Numbered from the stretch's first letter, positions 27,176 through 38,366 are shown. The stretch: DNA of 64,000 nt from an uncultured Pseudomonadales bacterium (GCA_947488935.1 CANLBN010000001.1:744001-808000); one strand, 5' to 3'. Made by a program: numbers and translations. The notes: generated from the letters alone by a model not told the origin.

Positions 27176-27955
27176 ATGATCAAATTAATACAGATTACAG
27201 ATAGCCATCTTGGCCTAAACAAGGGTGATACTCTGCTATCTATGGATCCTGATAGCAGCTTAAAGGATGTACTCAATTTAATTAAGCAGCAGAGACCTTC
27301 TATCGACCTTTTGTTGGCCACTGGTGATATCGTCAATGATCATGGTGTAGCGGTATACCAACGGTTTTTAGATAGTATCTCACAAGCGTTACCCGCCCCT
27401 ATGGCTTGGCTGCCGGGTAATCATGATAATTTGGTCATGATGGAATCCCTTGTGCAGCAATCCGCAAATCAAGTTATCGTTAAGAACGATTGGGCAATTA
27501 TCCTATTAGATTCCCATGTGATTGGCGAAATACATGGGAATTTTTCAGAGGCAACCCTCGAATTTTTGCAGGCCTCACTAAAGCAGCATCAAGATAAGCA
27601 TATATTGATAACTTTTCATCACCAGCCTGTGCCTATTGGTAGTCGCTGGATGGATCGCTACATCGTTCAAAATGCCCATAGTTTTTGGCAGGCCATTAGT
27701 GATTTTCAAAATATTAAAGCGATTCTTTGGGGGCATGTCCACCAAGAGTTTGACGAACAACATAACGGAATTCGGCTGCTGTCTACACCTTCCACGTGTA
27801 TTCAATTTACCCCAAATAATGACGATTTTGCTGTCGAAGATACAATGCCTGGATACCGGTGGCTAGAGCTTTATAGTGATGGCATGCTCAAAACAGGCGT
27901 TGAGCGCGTTGATTATAAAGATTACGGTATTGATTTTTTATCCAACGGTTATTGA
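27176..27955 (+). CDS. cpdA: 3',5'-cyclic AMP phosphodiesterase
   Basis: CpdA lowers cAMP by hydrolysing it to AMP. The calcineurin-like metallophosphoesterase motifs are all present in order: TDSHLG (DxH), TGDIVND (GD), PGNHDN (GNHD), FHHQPV, and GHVHQEFD. The 259-residue length and the SRWMD and STPSTCIQF segments fit CpdA. A 188-base gap separates it from yqiB, so it may have a separate promoter in an otherwise shared cluster. Confidence 0.93.
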   Translation: MIKLIQITDSHLGLNKGDTLLSMDPDSSLKDVLNLIKQQRPSIDLLLATGDIVNDHGVAVYQRFLDSISQALPAPMAWLPGNHDNLVMMESLVQQSANQVIVKNDWAIILLDSHVIGEIHGNFSEATLEFLQASLKQHQDKHILITFHHQPVPIGSRWMDRYIVQNAHSFWQAISDFQNIKAILWGHVHQEFDEQHNGIRLLSTPSTCIQFTPNNDDFAVEDTMPGYRWLELYSDGMLKTGVERVDYKDYGIDFLSNGY

Positions 27956-28038
27956 TACTCGCTGTTAATTAAAATGTTAATGGCACTGTCGTGGATTATC
28001 TATAGCTAATCCGTTGCAGCTTAGTTACAATTTCGCGG

Positions 28039-28665
28039 ATGGCTTCACTTCTTTATATTCATGGTTTTTTAAGCTCTCCGTTATCGGCAAAAGCGCAACA
28101 GGTTCAGCAATGGTTAACGCTTAATCGTCCTGATATTATCTATTATTGCCCCCAGTTACCTCCTTATCCAAGTCAATGTGCTAGCATTCTTGATAATTTG
28201 ATTAAGGATATTATCGATAAAGACAGGAGTGTCAGTAAGAATAAAATATATTTAATGGGTAGCTCACTAGGGGGCTTTTGGGCAACATGGCTGGCTGAGC
28301 GCTACCAATTGAAAGCAGTGTTGATTAATCCTGCGGTAGATATCGAAACCTTGATGCCCAACTATATTGATATAGAGTTAAAGAATTACCATCACAGTGA
28401 TAGCTACCGATTAACCGAACAGGATTTTAGCGATTTACTGTCCCATCGGGCGAGTCGGTTAAAGGATTTAAAAAATTATTGGCTGCTTGCGCAAACGGGT
28501 GACGAGACATTGGATTATCGTTTGGCAATACAGCACTACTATGGTTGTCATCAAACGGTAGAAAAAGGTGGTGACCATAGCTTTCAAGGGTTCGAGAGTT
28601 TCATACCGCGAGCACTAAACTTTTTTGAAGGTAAGCCCTTTAAGGAGCCTCTGAGTAAGTCATGA
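28039..28665 (+). CDS. yqiA: Esterase YqiA
   Basis: A 208-residue alpha/beta-hydrolase with LLYIHGFLSSP, the nucleophile elbow GSSLGGFWA, and the C-terminal GGDHSFQGFE containing the likely catalytic histidine. E. coli YqiA is a carboxylesterase on short acyl substrates of unknown physiological role. Position between cpdA and parE matches E. coli. The 3' end takes part in a long inverted repeat with the yqiA-parE spacer. Confidence 0.88.
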   Translation: MASLLYIHGFLSSPLSAKAQQVQQWLTLNRPDIIYYCPQLPPYPSQCASILDNLIKDIIDKDRSVSKNKIYLMGSSLGGFWATWLAERYQLKAVLINPAVDIETLMPNYIDIELKNYHHSDSYRLTEQDFSDLLSHRASRLKDLKNYWLLAQTGDETLDYRLAIQHYYGCHQTVEKGGDHSFQGFESFIPRALNFFEGKPFKEPLSKS

Positions 28666-28716
28666 ATGATTTTCCTCATCGAAAATTTCATTCAGGCTTG
28701 TCCGCAGGCTCCTTAA
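28640..28716. repeat. Nested inverted repeats at the yqiA-parE junction
   Basis: TTAAGGAGCCT (28640-28650), inside the end of yqiA, is the exact reverse complement of AGGCTCCTTAA (28706-28716) in the spacer. Between them an imperfect hairpin pairs GAATGATTTTC with GAAAATTTCATTC. The result would be a two-tier RNA structure ahead of parE; function unknown. Confidence 0.6.
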
Positions 28717-28766
28717 GTGAAAACATGATTAATTGTACCGTACAAATAACAAAAAATTAGTAATAG

Positions 28767-30671
<1,905 letters not shown>

Positions 30672-30679
30672 TGCAGAGC

Positions 30680-31684
30680 TTAAGAAGAAATTATGCACGC
30701 CATTAACTGAGCTTCCCATTTATTGTCGATGTTGTTAGCAATAATTTCTATACGGCTTTCTATGCACTCATTGAGCTCAGTTTTGCTGAGCTCATCAGCA
30801 GTTAAGTTATAAGCAAAAACACCTTTTTCAGTAATAAAAACGGCTTTTATTCTCTCGGCATCTATGCCACTCAACAATGAAAGCAACTCTTCATGATTAA
30901 ACACACGGCTGGGTGAGAACCTCCAGCCAATACTGTGGAAGCCTTCGCCTTTATTAATCGCTTTTATATAACCACAGTTGGGGATGGGTGCTTCAGAGGG
31001 TAAATGTTTTTGTTCAACGGGAGTGTCGTGGTCATGATGGGCTGTGGTTGTGACAGAGGTTTTTCCGGTTAACAGCTCGGTTGTGATTTCACCTTGCTGG
31101 GTAAATATTACCTGAGCATTGCTAGCGCCATATTGTTTTGCATAGGCCTTAAGTGTCGATGTATCTTCATCGTGATACAAGTCGAGTTTATTCCCGACAA
31201 TAACATCTGCAATGGAAATTTGCTGATTGAATATTTCATGTTCTGTATAGCGCTTATCCGATAGTTTTCTCGCATCAACTAGCGTCACAATTTTTTGTAA
31301 ATCGAGTATATTTTTGTAGTAATCTTTTGAGAGTGTTTGTAGCACTTCTATAGGGTGCCCAAGTCCAGTAGGTTCAATTAACAAGCGATCGGGTCTTGCG
31401 CGTATGAGTAGCTGGTTTAATGCAATCTGCATGGGTAAACTTGCGGCGCAGCACATACAGCCACCAGGTATTTCGCGAACAAAAACGCCTTGCTCTGTAC
31501 TGTGTTGCCCTTTAAATAGGCTGCCATCTACACCAATTTCGCCAAATTCGTTAACCAGTACCGCCCAGCGTTCGTCAGCGGGTTTTTGCTTGAGCAAATG
31601 TAAAATAGCGGAGGTTTTTCCCACACCTAAAAAACCGGTGATAATATTTGTAGGAACCGCCGAAATTTGTGCTTTCATATTCAC
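30680..31684 (-). CDS. COG0523/CobW-family metal-handling GTPase (YjiA-like)
   Basis: A SIMIBI-class G3E GTPase of 334 residues with Walker A GFLGVGKT (residues 17-24), NEFGEIGVDG, the metal-binding GGCMCC (CxCC), GNKLD as the guanine-specificity motif, and a short histidine-rich loop (AHHDHD). The family inserts or moves metals, commonly zinc. It is the last of four same-strand genes behind a Zur-like operator, so zinc allocation under starvation is likely. The direct target protein is unknown. Confidence 0.85.
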   Translation of the reverse strand: MNMKAQISAVPTNIITGFLGVGKTSAILHLLKQKPADERWAVLVNEFGEIGVDGSLFKGQHSTEQGVFVREIPGGCMCCAASLPMQIALNQLLIRARPDRLLIEPTGLGHPIEVLQTLSKDYYKNILDLQKIVTLVDARKLSDKRYTEHEIFNQQISIADVIVGNKLDLYHDEDTSTLKAYAKQYGASNAQVIFTQQGEITTELLTGKTSVTTTAHHDHDTPVEQKHLPSEAPIPNCGYIKAINKGEGFHSIGWRFSPSRVFNHEELLSLLSGIDAERIKAVFITEKGVFAYNLTADELSKTELNECIESRIEIIANNIDNKWEAQLMACIISS

Positions 31685-31822
31685 CTTAAAGTAAGGGGCT
31701 CTTTATCTATTTTTTGTTAAGAGCCCTCTGATTGCCACCACGATAATACTGCTATCGATATTCAATAGGTTCGAACTATTATAGGGGTTGGAGGCTTACT
31801 TTAGTATTAAGTAGCATCAGTA

Positions 31823-32242
31823 TTAGCTGCATTCGCAATTTTTTTGCGGCTGCTGGCAGAGCTGATAATTTTTATAGTGTCCGTAGGCAATAACACATGA
31901 GCCAATGGATGTTAATATTTTTTCTGCCAGCTCAATATCAATAGTGTCGCCTAACAATATCTTTTCTAAAGCAACAGCGCTTATTAAACAGGTTAAACCA
32001 ACAACGCCTAACACAAGCAGCTGATAGCGTTTGTGTTGCCGGCAACCCATTGTCAATGCATACATACTGGTTGGTATGACGGCGATAACCATCCATAGGT
32101 GAAAGGCTTCATCGGCCAAGTATAAAGCCGCTAAACTCGGTAGCAAAACGATAGCCAAGGGCAAGGCGAGGCAATGTGCGGTACAAAGCAAAGAAAGCCC
32201 AATCGCAGTTTTATCCGTCAATGGCTGGAGATTTTTTATCAT
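31823..32242 (-). CDS. MerC-domain membrane protein
   Basis: A 139-residue membrane protein with about four hydrophobic helices and the MerC-like first segment with a cysteine (LLCTAHCLALPLAIVLLPSL), plus a C-terminal CQQPQKNCEC tail rich in cysteines. MerC proteins were first known as mercury importers, but chromosomal copies beside zinc genes suggest transport of zinc or another soft metal. There are no other mer genes here. It lies 119 bases after DUF1826 on the same strand. Substrate assignment is inference. Confidence 0.8.
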   Translation of the reverse strand: MIKNLQPLTDKTAIGLSLLCTAHCLALPLAIVLLPSLAALYLADEAFHLWMVIAVIPTSMYALTMGCRQHKRYQLLVLGVVGLTCLISAVALEKILLGDTIDIELAEKILTSIGSCVIAYGHYKNYQLCQQPQKNCECS

Positions 32243-32361
32243 AGTTAGTGCCCTTATTTATATTTGTTGTATAACTTTCGTCAATACCAATGAGTTTTAA
32301 CCTAGGTTTATAAAATACAGCCCTATGTATTGGCTAAATGCTCGTCGTTGGCGGAATCGGG

Positions 32362-33051
32362 TCAGCCACTGAAATCCAGTGTTAATAGCAAACGGCTTGT
32401 ATCAGTTGATATTACGGGCGATCGGTGAAGCAAGCCTGCGTGTTCATTGCCTTCCCAGTTTTCGCCTTTTAATAAAGCAACGTCTCCACTATTGAGTTGT
32501 TGGATATCGTGTTGGTGTTGAAATAGTCCTGATTGATGATCTGGTTTACCGTTGCTTCCCCGGCCTAGTTTTGTGCGATCAGCAAGTTGATGGGGCAACC
32601 ACTGCGTGGCGCTACCTTGGTAAGTAGAGACTAAGCGACAAGGCACTTTATCAACGTGAAATCTTGGGCACATTGCTTTATCTAGTGCGGTTAAGCGTAA
32701 ACCGGTTTGCTTAAGTTCAAATAAACAGCAAAACATATCTACCAGCTCTGCAATGTTTTCGTTAAGCTCGGATTGGCCACTCGTAACCAATGACTCATCG
32801 AGTATCGAAAATACGTTTGCTGGGGTTACGGTTGTGGTTATTTGAAATGTAGGGTGCAATAGTAAAAGCGCATTTACAGAGTTCTGTAAGCTTGAGGAGA
32901 GTTCGCGTTGCCAAATAGCGATATTGATGTCCTCTTTATAAATATCGGTAAAGACTATCGGTTCTTTACTAAAGGCTGCATGTCGAATTTTTTCAGGTGT
33001 CTGCACAAAAGTTTCAGGGGCGGAGCGTTGCATCGGATTGGCGGATATCAT
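32362..33051 (-). CDS. DUF1826 protein
   Basis: A 229-residue soluble protein with the DUF1826 hallmarks: a central [20 protein letters not shown] segment and a later [15 protein letters not shown] and LLHRSPVI. The histidine and aspartate pattern resembles a cupin or 2-oxoglutarate oxygenase-like metal site. DUF1826 genes are repeatedly found beside zinc-responsive COG0523 genes, but the function is not established. I chose the ATG at 33051, which overlaps the upstream GTPase stop in an ATGA arrangement, indicating translational coupling. Confidence 0.85.
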   Translation of the reverse strand: MISANPMQRSAPETFVQTPEKIRHAAFSKEPIVFTDIYKEDINIAIWQRELSSSLQNSVNALLLLHPTFQITTTVTPANVFSILDESLVTSGQSELNENIAELVDMFCCLFELKQTGLRLTALDKAMCPRFHVDKVPCRLVSTYQGSATQWLPHQLADRTKLGRGSNGKPDHQSGLFQHQHDIQQLNSGDVALLKGENWEGNEHAGLLHRSPVISTDTSRLLLTLDFSG

Positions 33052-34256
33052 GCGTGTTCCTCCCATGCTGGAAAAGGGTCATCTAATGTTACCCAGTAAT
33101 CCTTTCCTTGTAGTACTTCTTCTTCGTTTAATAAACAATCGTCAAGAGCGCGTGTAATCTCAACTTGGTCCAAGCCTTGACCAATAAATACCAGCTCCTG
33201 TCGCATATCGCCAAAAGGCTCAACCCACTGTTGTTTAATGGAGGCTAGATAATCTTGATCCGTTGGCCAATTGTCTTTGGGTACAGATTTCCAAAAAATA
33301 CCCCCGAAACCATAACGGGCAATACCACCAGCTTGGCTCCATTGGCCAGCAAATTCGGGGCGAGAAGCCAGCCAGAAATAACCTTTGGAGCGAATTAATT
33401 TACCATACGCCTGCGTATTGTGTAAAAAGTCATAGAATTTTTTAGGGTGAAAGGGGCGGCGGGCGGCGTAACTAAAACTGCCTATGCCGTATTCCTCTGT
33501 TTCAGGCACATGCTCTCCACGCATTTCTTTAAGCCAACCGGGGGCCTGCTGGGCTCGCTCGAAGTTAAACAAGCCTGTATTTAGGACGGCGTCAATATCT
33601 ACTTGCCCCTGAGATATCGGGATGATTTGTGCGTGAGTATTGAGGGTTTTAAGAATGGCTATCAAGCGCTCTATATCGGTATTTTTTGCTAAATCCGCTT
33701 TGCTTATGAGAATAACATCAGCGAATTCCACTTGATCAACCAGTAAGTCAGCAACACTACGTTCGTCTTCCTCACCAAGAGATTCACCTGTTTCTTGTAA
33801 ATATTGTGCAGCTTCATAGTCCTTCAAAAAATTGACTGAGTCCACTACGGTCACCATTGTATCTAGGTTGGCAACGTCAGATAGCGAGATATTGTTTTCA
33901 TCGGCAAAGGTAAACGTCTCGGCTACGGGCAATGGCTCGGAGATGCCTGTAGATTCAATAACGAGATAGTCAAAACGGCCTTCCTGTGCAAGCTTACCTA
34001 CCTCTTCTAATAGGTCTTCTCTCAATGTGCAGCAAATACAGCCATTGCTCATTTCGACGAGTTTTTCTTCGCTGCGATTGAGTGAAACATCATTCTGTAT
34101 AATCGCAGAATCAATATTGATCTCACTCATATCATTGACGATCACGGCCACTTTTTTACCCTGCCGGTTATTTAGGATATGGCTAAGTACAGTGGTTTTT
34201 CCTGCGCCAAGAAAGCCCGACAGTACAGTGACAGGGAGTTTATTAATATTTTCCAT
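33048..34256 (-). CDS. zigA: ZigA-type zinc-responsive COG0523 GTPase
   Basis: A 402-residue G3E GTPase with Walker [10 protein letters not shown] (residues 14-22), [22 protein letters not shown] (metal-binding CxCC), SKADL, and a long C-terminal CobW_C domain ([25 protein letters not shown]) as in ZigA of Acinetobacter. ZigA-type proteins are made under zinc limitation and are thought to deliver zinc to essential enzymes. The start at 34256 has AAAGG upstream. A Zur-type palindrome lies 34-53 bases upstream, so zinc repression is likely. Confidence 0.88.
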   Translation of the reverse strand: MENINKLPVTVLSGFLGAGKTTVLSHILNNRQGKKVAVIVNDMSEINIDSAIIQNDVSLNRSEEKLVEMSNGCICCTLREDLLEEVGKLAQEGRFDYLVIESTGISEPLPVAETFTFADENNISLSDVANLDTMVTVVDSVNFLKDYEAAQYLQETGESLGEEDERSVADLLVDQVEFADVILISKADLAKNTDIERLIAILKTLNTHAQIIPISQGQVDIDAVLNTGLFNFERAQQAPGWLKEMRGEHVPETEEYGIGSFSYAARRPFHPKKFYDFLHNTQAYGKLIRSKGYFWLASRPEFAGQWSQAGGIARYGFGGIFWKSVPKDNWPTDQDYLASIKQQWVEPFGDMRQELVFIGQGLDQVEITRALDDCLLNEEEVLQGKDYWVTLDDPFPAWEEHA

Positions 34257-34289
34257 TAATCGACCTTTAGTTTTGCAAAGAGATATAAG

Positions 34290-34309
34290 TGTTATGTTAT
34301 AACATAACA
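34290..34309. promoter_or_regulatory. Zur-box palindrome upstream of zigA
   Basis: TGTTATGTTATAACATAACA is a perfect 20-bp palindrome centred on GTTATAAC, matching the gammaproteobacterial Zur operator pattern (ATGTTATAacAT core). It lies 34 bases before the zigA ATG, where it would overlap the promoter. Gene content (two COG0523 GTPases, DUF1826) independently points to zinc control. Confidence 0.85.
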
Positions 34310-34561
34310 TATGATTTGAAAAGGCTTCTGTTATCGCTATATCATCTGCGAGGATTTTTATTCATCGCGCTTGCAAGACAATTAATAGCCCCCAGATACA
34401 GGATGCAAGTCATAACCAAAGAGATGTAGTGGGTATTTGGGTCCATTTATCCGTTACTTTGATTTGAATCTTCTGTATAACTCAGTGTTGCGTAAGTTAT
34501 CCTAAAGACTGTGCTTGCAAGAGTGGTGGAAACGCCTAATAACAATAAACGGTATAAAATT

Positions 34562-34939
34562 ATGACTTCATCTCTCTTAAGTGATAATGATCAAAAAAAT
34601 TACCAGCAATTCTTTGAAGATGCGATTCGTATGGGTTGTGTGTGGGGGTTGCAAAGTAGTGATGGCTGGGCACAGTGTGACTCCGAAAAATACAAAAATA
34701 CAACGGTGATACCTTTTTGGTCTCAGCCAGAATTTGCCGAAGCGCATCAAGCTGACGAATGGCAAGCTTATGATGTCGTTGCTGTATCGCTAGAAGAGTT
34801 CTTAGATGATTGGCTAACGGGTATGCACACCGATGTGTTATTAGTGGGTATTAATTGGGACGAAGAACTAAATGGTTTAGATTATGAGCCATTGGATGTG
34901 TTACACGATTTTGAAACAGCACTTGCGGGCAACGGTTAG
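34562..34939 (+). CDS. DUF2750 protein
   Basis: A 125-residue acidic soluble protein with the DUF2750 pattern: CVWGLQSSDGWAQCDSE, VIPFWSQPEFAE, and EFLDDWLTGMHTDVLLVGINW. The function of the family is unknown. I chose the ATG at 34562; an in-frame GTG at 34511 adds a short non-conserved extension. It stands alone between the zinc operon (divergent) and a convergent hypothetical gene. Confidence 0.8.
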   Translation: MTSSLLSDNDQKNYQQFFEDAIRMGCVWGLQSSDGWAQCDSEKYKNTTVIPFWSQPEFAEAHQADEWQAYDVVAVSLEEFLDDWLTGMHTDVLLVGINWDEELNGLDYEPLDVLHDFETALAGNG

Positions 34940-34982
34940 TACTACTTAAGCAAGATTGTTTGAGTGGCTATTGCTTAGGCAG

Positions 34983-35294
34983 CTAAGCGGTTAGATTTGT
35001 TGGAGTGTCGAAATAGTGCTGAATAATATCGACCAGATGAGCGGTAGCGTATGTCTCTAGCAATATTAATGAATCAAAGTCCTTAGTAATGTCGATTGCT
35101 ACTTGCTTATCAAAGCTTTGTTTAATTTCTACTAAACGATATTTTTTAGGCGTAGCCGAGCGCTCATTAATGCCAATAACAGCAAAACCATACTGAGAGC
35201 ATAAGCGAAATAGCTGAGGCAAATTACTATTTTCACTAATAGTAATTTCTCGTGCTTGCTTCGCAAGGTATGGTTTTCTTGTTGTAAAAAACAT
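34983..35294 (-). CDS. Hypothetical protein
   Basis: I do not recognise this 103-residue protein. It is soluble, with alternating beta and alpha character (REITISENSNLPQLFRLCSQYG, FAVIGINERS), and no signal peptide. It may be a small nucleotide- or metabolite-binding fold, but no motif supports a name. It is convergent with the DUF2750 gene and separated from the rhombosortase gene by about 220 AT-rich bases. Coding is supported only by an ATG, a sensible composition and the lack of any overlapping gene. Confidence 0.55.
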   Translation of the reverse strand: MFFTTRKPYLAKQAREITISENSNLPQLFRLCSQYGFAVIGINERSATPKKYRLVEIKQSFDKQVAIDITKDFDSLILLETYATAHLVDIIQHYFDTPTNLTA

Positions 35295-35517
35295 AATTCT
35301 GTTCAGGTTAATTGCCTATGACTAGGTTACTGATCTCAGGCATTAATTTTGTGATTTGGTTCACGATTTTTGTTTTTATATTTTCAACTGGGCTTTTATA
35401 TCTACTAATAGCTAAGTTTAACAATATTAATTACGGGAATATTCTACCAAGCGCCCTTTAAAACAAATACCCCTAGGTGTGCCATAGGCTAGATAGTAAA
35501 AATTAATGTAAGCGTAT

Positions 35518-36132
35518 TCATACATAGCTGTTCTTATTTTTGGACAAAAACAGCTTTTTTAGTACCCAAAAACTAAAGCCCGCAAATACCCCGAGCGCAT
35601 GAGCATCAATGGCAATGTTTGTTTCAATAAGCTGACTCAATACAGAGCTTGCTCCATACCATTGTTCGTGAGCTATTTTTAGAGCGACTATAATAATCGC
35701 GAAGCTATAGAGTTTAGGGGAGTGCTTTCTATAGGTGAGTAAAATATAAATGAGTAAGCTATAAAAAATACCAGAAAAGCCTACATAGCTTGTCAAACTG
35801 TTGATGATATGTAGGCCAATACTGATTACTAAGGCACTATAAACTACAAAAATAATAATGCTTCTATCAATAGCCCATTCCTTAATGGCTAACCTTAATA
35901 TCACTAAGTTGGTGATATTAATAAATAGATGTGGCCAATTCGAGTGAGTGAAATGACTAAAAATTAGTTTCCAAAAGCCACTAAAAAAATCCTTTGTCTC
36001 TACCATTGGCCTTAGTGCTAACCACTCAAAGCTAATAGCGGATGGCGCACAGGCAAGCATGATAAGCGTCAGTAAGAGTAGGTATTTGTTTTCTTGGTAT
36101 TTTGTGTGAATAAAAGTGTGTAAGTTATCCAT
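35518..36132 (-). CDS. Rhombosortase-like rhomboid intramembrane protease
   Basis: A 204-residue rhomboid-family membrane protein with six or so helices. It has the catalytic GFSG (serine) in helix four, FSHFTHSNWPHLFINITNL (the H...N loop), and AHALGVFAG supplying the catalytic histidine. The small size and this arrangement fit rhombosortase (RrtA), which cleaves GlyGly-CTERM tails of proteins sent through type II secretion. I chose the ATG at 36132, overlapping the upstream phosphoesterase stop by 8 bases; a start at 36180 is possible. No GlyGly-CTERM substrate is seen in this window. Confidence 0.8.
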   Translation of the reverse strand: MDNLHTFIHTKYQENKYLLLLTLIMLACAPSAISFEWLALRPMVETKDFFSGFWKLIFSHFTHSNWPHLFINITNLVILRLAIKEWAIDRSIIIFVVYSALVISIGLHIINSLTSYVGFSGIFYSLLIYILLTYRKHSPKLYSFAIIIVALKIAHEQWYGASSVLSQLIETNIAIDAHALGVFAGFSFWVLKKLFLSKNKNSYV

Positions 36133-36964
36133 AACAAATATTGTGGGGGTGAATGGCAATTCCTTTTTTTGATTTTTCACCGCTGGTAAGCACGTCCATG
36201 CTCGGCCATAAGCCGGTTGTTAATGCGGCTGCATACGCGTTATTGAGTCCGGCTCGCTGCATTGCTTTAGCTGCATGTTTAAAATTATAAGCTAACGGAA
36301 AATTTTCTATTTTTATTTTTTCGCTATTATTTTTTTCGGGTGATAATACGCTAAACCACGTATTTGACGCCCCGTCATTAGCTGGCATGCCTATGGCTCC
36401 CGTGTTATGCCAAAGCTTTTCTTCGAATTTTTTCGAAAAAGGAATGCCGGAGTGGCCAGCAATAATAATGTCGGCATCGCTTGCGCGAGCTTGCTCTATA
36501 AATAAACTGTCATCGCTTGAGGAGAACAAAAACTGATTGATCGATGTTACGCTGCCATGCACCACCTCTACTTTTTTATTCAAAAAATTAAAGCGTAGTT
36601 TTCGAGGTAAGTTGGCAAACCACTGGCGTTGCTCGTTTGATAATTTTTTATTGGCAAATTGATACCACTCAACGGAGAGTAAATCGCAGCTAGTGCCACT
36701 TTCAAAGCCACAACCGCAATCATTTGCATTGCTAGCAAATGATTCTTCGCAGTTGCCCATGAGAACATGTATGCCCCACTCCCGTATCACCTCTGTTGTT
36801 TCAAAAGGCTGTCCGCAATAGGCGACGATATCGCCTGTGCAAATAATGTTATGCGCTTTAATCGCCTGTTTGTCGGCGTATTCTTTTAGGGCAAGTAATG
36901 CATCTAGATTTGAATAGCTGCCGCCAAAAAGCAGCATGGGTTCATTAAAATTACCTAAATGCAT
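36125..36964 (-). CDS. Metallophosphoesterase-family protein with altered first motif
   Basis: A 279-residue calcineurin-fold protein with ICTGDIVAYC (GD, residues 44-45), MGNCEE (GNxE in place of GNHD), VVHGSV, and IIAGHSGIP. The usual N-terminal DxH is replaced by FGGSYSNLDAL, so metal binding must differ or be reduced. A cysteine-rich insert (NDCGCGF) follows. The substrate is unknown. It overlaps the downstream rhombosortase gene, so the two are translated together. Confidence 0.78.
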   Translation of the reverse strand: MHLGNFNEPMLLFGGSYSNLDALLALKEYADKQAIKAHNIICTGDIVAYCGQPFETTEVIREWGIHVLMGNCEESFASNANDCGCGFESGTSCDLLSVEWYQFANKKLSNEQRQWFANLPRKLRFNFLNKKVEVVHGSVTSINQFLFSSSDDSLFIEQARASDADIIIAGHSGIPFSKKFEEKLWHNTGAIGMPANDGASNTWFSVLSPEKNNSEKIKIENFPLAYNFKHAAKAMQRAGLNNAYAAALTTGLWPSMDVLTSGEKSKKGIAIHPHNICYG

Positions 36965-36983
36965 AAATATAATTTATCCAATT

Positions 36984-38366
36984 TTAAGCGGTGATTTCTT
37001 TTTCCACAGTAGCTCTTTGACCAAGGAAAAAAGCGCCGCAACCGATCACTAAAATGCTGATGCAAATGATCAACAGCTTTGTATACTTATGTATTTCACC
37101 CATCAGTGAGGTATAACCAGAGCTTTCAAGCATATATAAAGCACCGCCTACAATGGCAGTAATAAATGCAACCACTAGTGCCCATGTCTCTACGCTACGA
37201 TCTCCCCATATAGTAAAAAAGATAACTGGCGCTAAAAACATTGATACCGTACCGCTTACAGCAACTGCGGCGTATAAATCTTTGCTGTCGAGTAGCAAAA
37301 ATGATCCGCCACCCATCAAAAAGGCAAGCATAACAAGGCGGCCATTCGTTACCGTTGGTTTAACCAGTTTCATATCGACGGCGATTAATTTGGATGCGCT
37401 TGAAAAAGTAGAATCAAGTGTTGATGTGGCAGAGATAACCAAAGCAAAAACAAAGGCCATCATGTAAGGTTCGCCAAAGAGGCGTGATAGTGTTGCAATC
37501 ATTGCTTCGCCCTCTAACTTAACTAAGCCTGCAAAGACCCCCAATAATGCAAAGACTAAAATACAGATAATAGAAATAACAGCCGCAAAATAAAATGATT
37601 TGCGTGTAATGCTTCTATCGGCTAAAAAACCACGATCCATCATGACAGGGTCATGCAATGGATAGCTCCATACTTGCAAAAATGCAACGGCCAATAAGAC
37701 CCAGCCAGGGCTGGTAATGTCTGGTGATGAACTAAGCGCTGCACTCCAGCTAAAGCCTGGGTGAAATAGCATTAATGTAAATAGCATAGCTAATGCGGCA
37801 ATGACTAGAACAGCTTGTAAGACATCGGTGCGAATTGATGCGCGTAGACCGCCAAAGGTTGAATAAGCCAGTGTAATGCAAGCAACTCCCGCCATAGATA
37901 AAAGATGGATGCTGGTGTCATTAATACCAAAGACTTCTTTTAGCAAAATGACAATGACTAATAGATTGGAAAACACTTCACTGAGTAGCCGCAATACCAC
38001 GACTGAGTTGTAGCAGTGGTTGCCAGTGCTGCCAAATTGTTCTTGCATAAAGCTTTGTATATTGTCTTTGCCATGCTTAAAGCGTAGATGATCAATGATT
38101 TTGCCACCAGTGATAAAGCTTGCGTAGTAAGCCGCATAGGCGAGAGCGCCAGCGATGCCATAGTAAAAGCCCAATATGGCGGCAGTTAATAGCGAGCGTG
38201 CAAAAATCCATGTGGTGACTTGCGACAACACTAACGTCCATAAAGAGGGGGCAGCGCCGGTATCCGAAAACCCTTTAAAAAACCCATCGGCTGTTTGCAC
38301 ACGCGGAGAGAGTAAAAAGCAAACCACGGTTGTCGCTGCCAGTAGTATAAAAAGGTAGGTTGTCAT
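36984..38366 (-). CDS. Sodium:solute symporter family protein
   Basis: A 460-residue membrane protein with about 12-13 hydrophobic segments and the LeuT-like SSS family pattern: TLVLSQVTTWIFARSLLTAA near the N terminus, STFGGLRASIRTDVLQAV in the middle (typical of SSS transporters), and SATSTLDSTFSSASKLIAVD. It would import an organic solute with sodium across the inner membrane. The substrate cannot be predicted. It is 19 bases upstream of the metallophosphoesterase gene and likely heads a three-gene operon with the rhombosortase. Confidence 0.88.
   Translation of the reverse strand: MTTYLFILLAATTVVCFLLSPRVQTADGFFKGFSDTGAAPSLWTLVLSQVTTWIFARSLLTAAILGFYYGIAGALAYAAYYASFITGGKIIDHLRFKHGKDNIQSFMQEQFGSTGNHCYNSVVVLRLLSEVFSNLLVIVILLKEVFGINDTSIHLLSMAGVACITLAYSTFGGLRASIRTDVLQAVLVIAALAMLFTLMLFHPGFSWSAALSSSPDITSPGWVLLAVAFLQVWSYPLHDPVMMDRGFLADRSITRKSFYFAAVISIICILVFALLGVFAGLVKLEGEAMIATLSRLFGEPYMMAFVFALVISATSTLDSTFSSASKLIAVDMKLVKPTVTNGRLVMLAFLMGGGSFLLLDSKDLYAAVAVSGTVSMFLAPVIFFTIWGDRSVETWALVVAFITAIVGGALYMLESSGYTSLMGEIHKYTKLLIICISILVIGCGAFFLGQRATVEKEITA

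Noticed and set aside
31823..32242. A mercury-resistance operon
   Set aside because: Only a MerC-like gene is present; merA, merR, merT and merP are absent and the neighbours are zinc-related.
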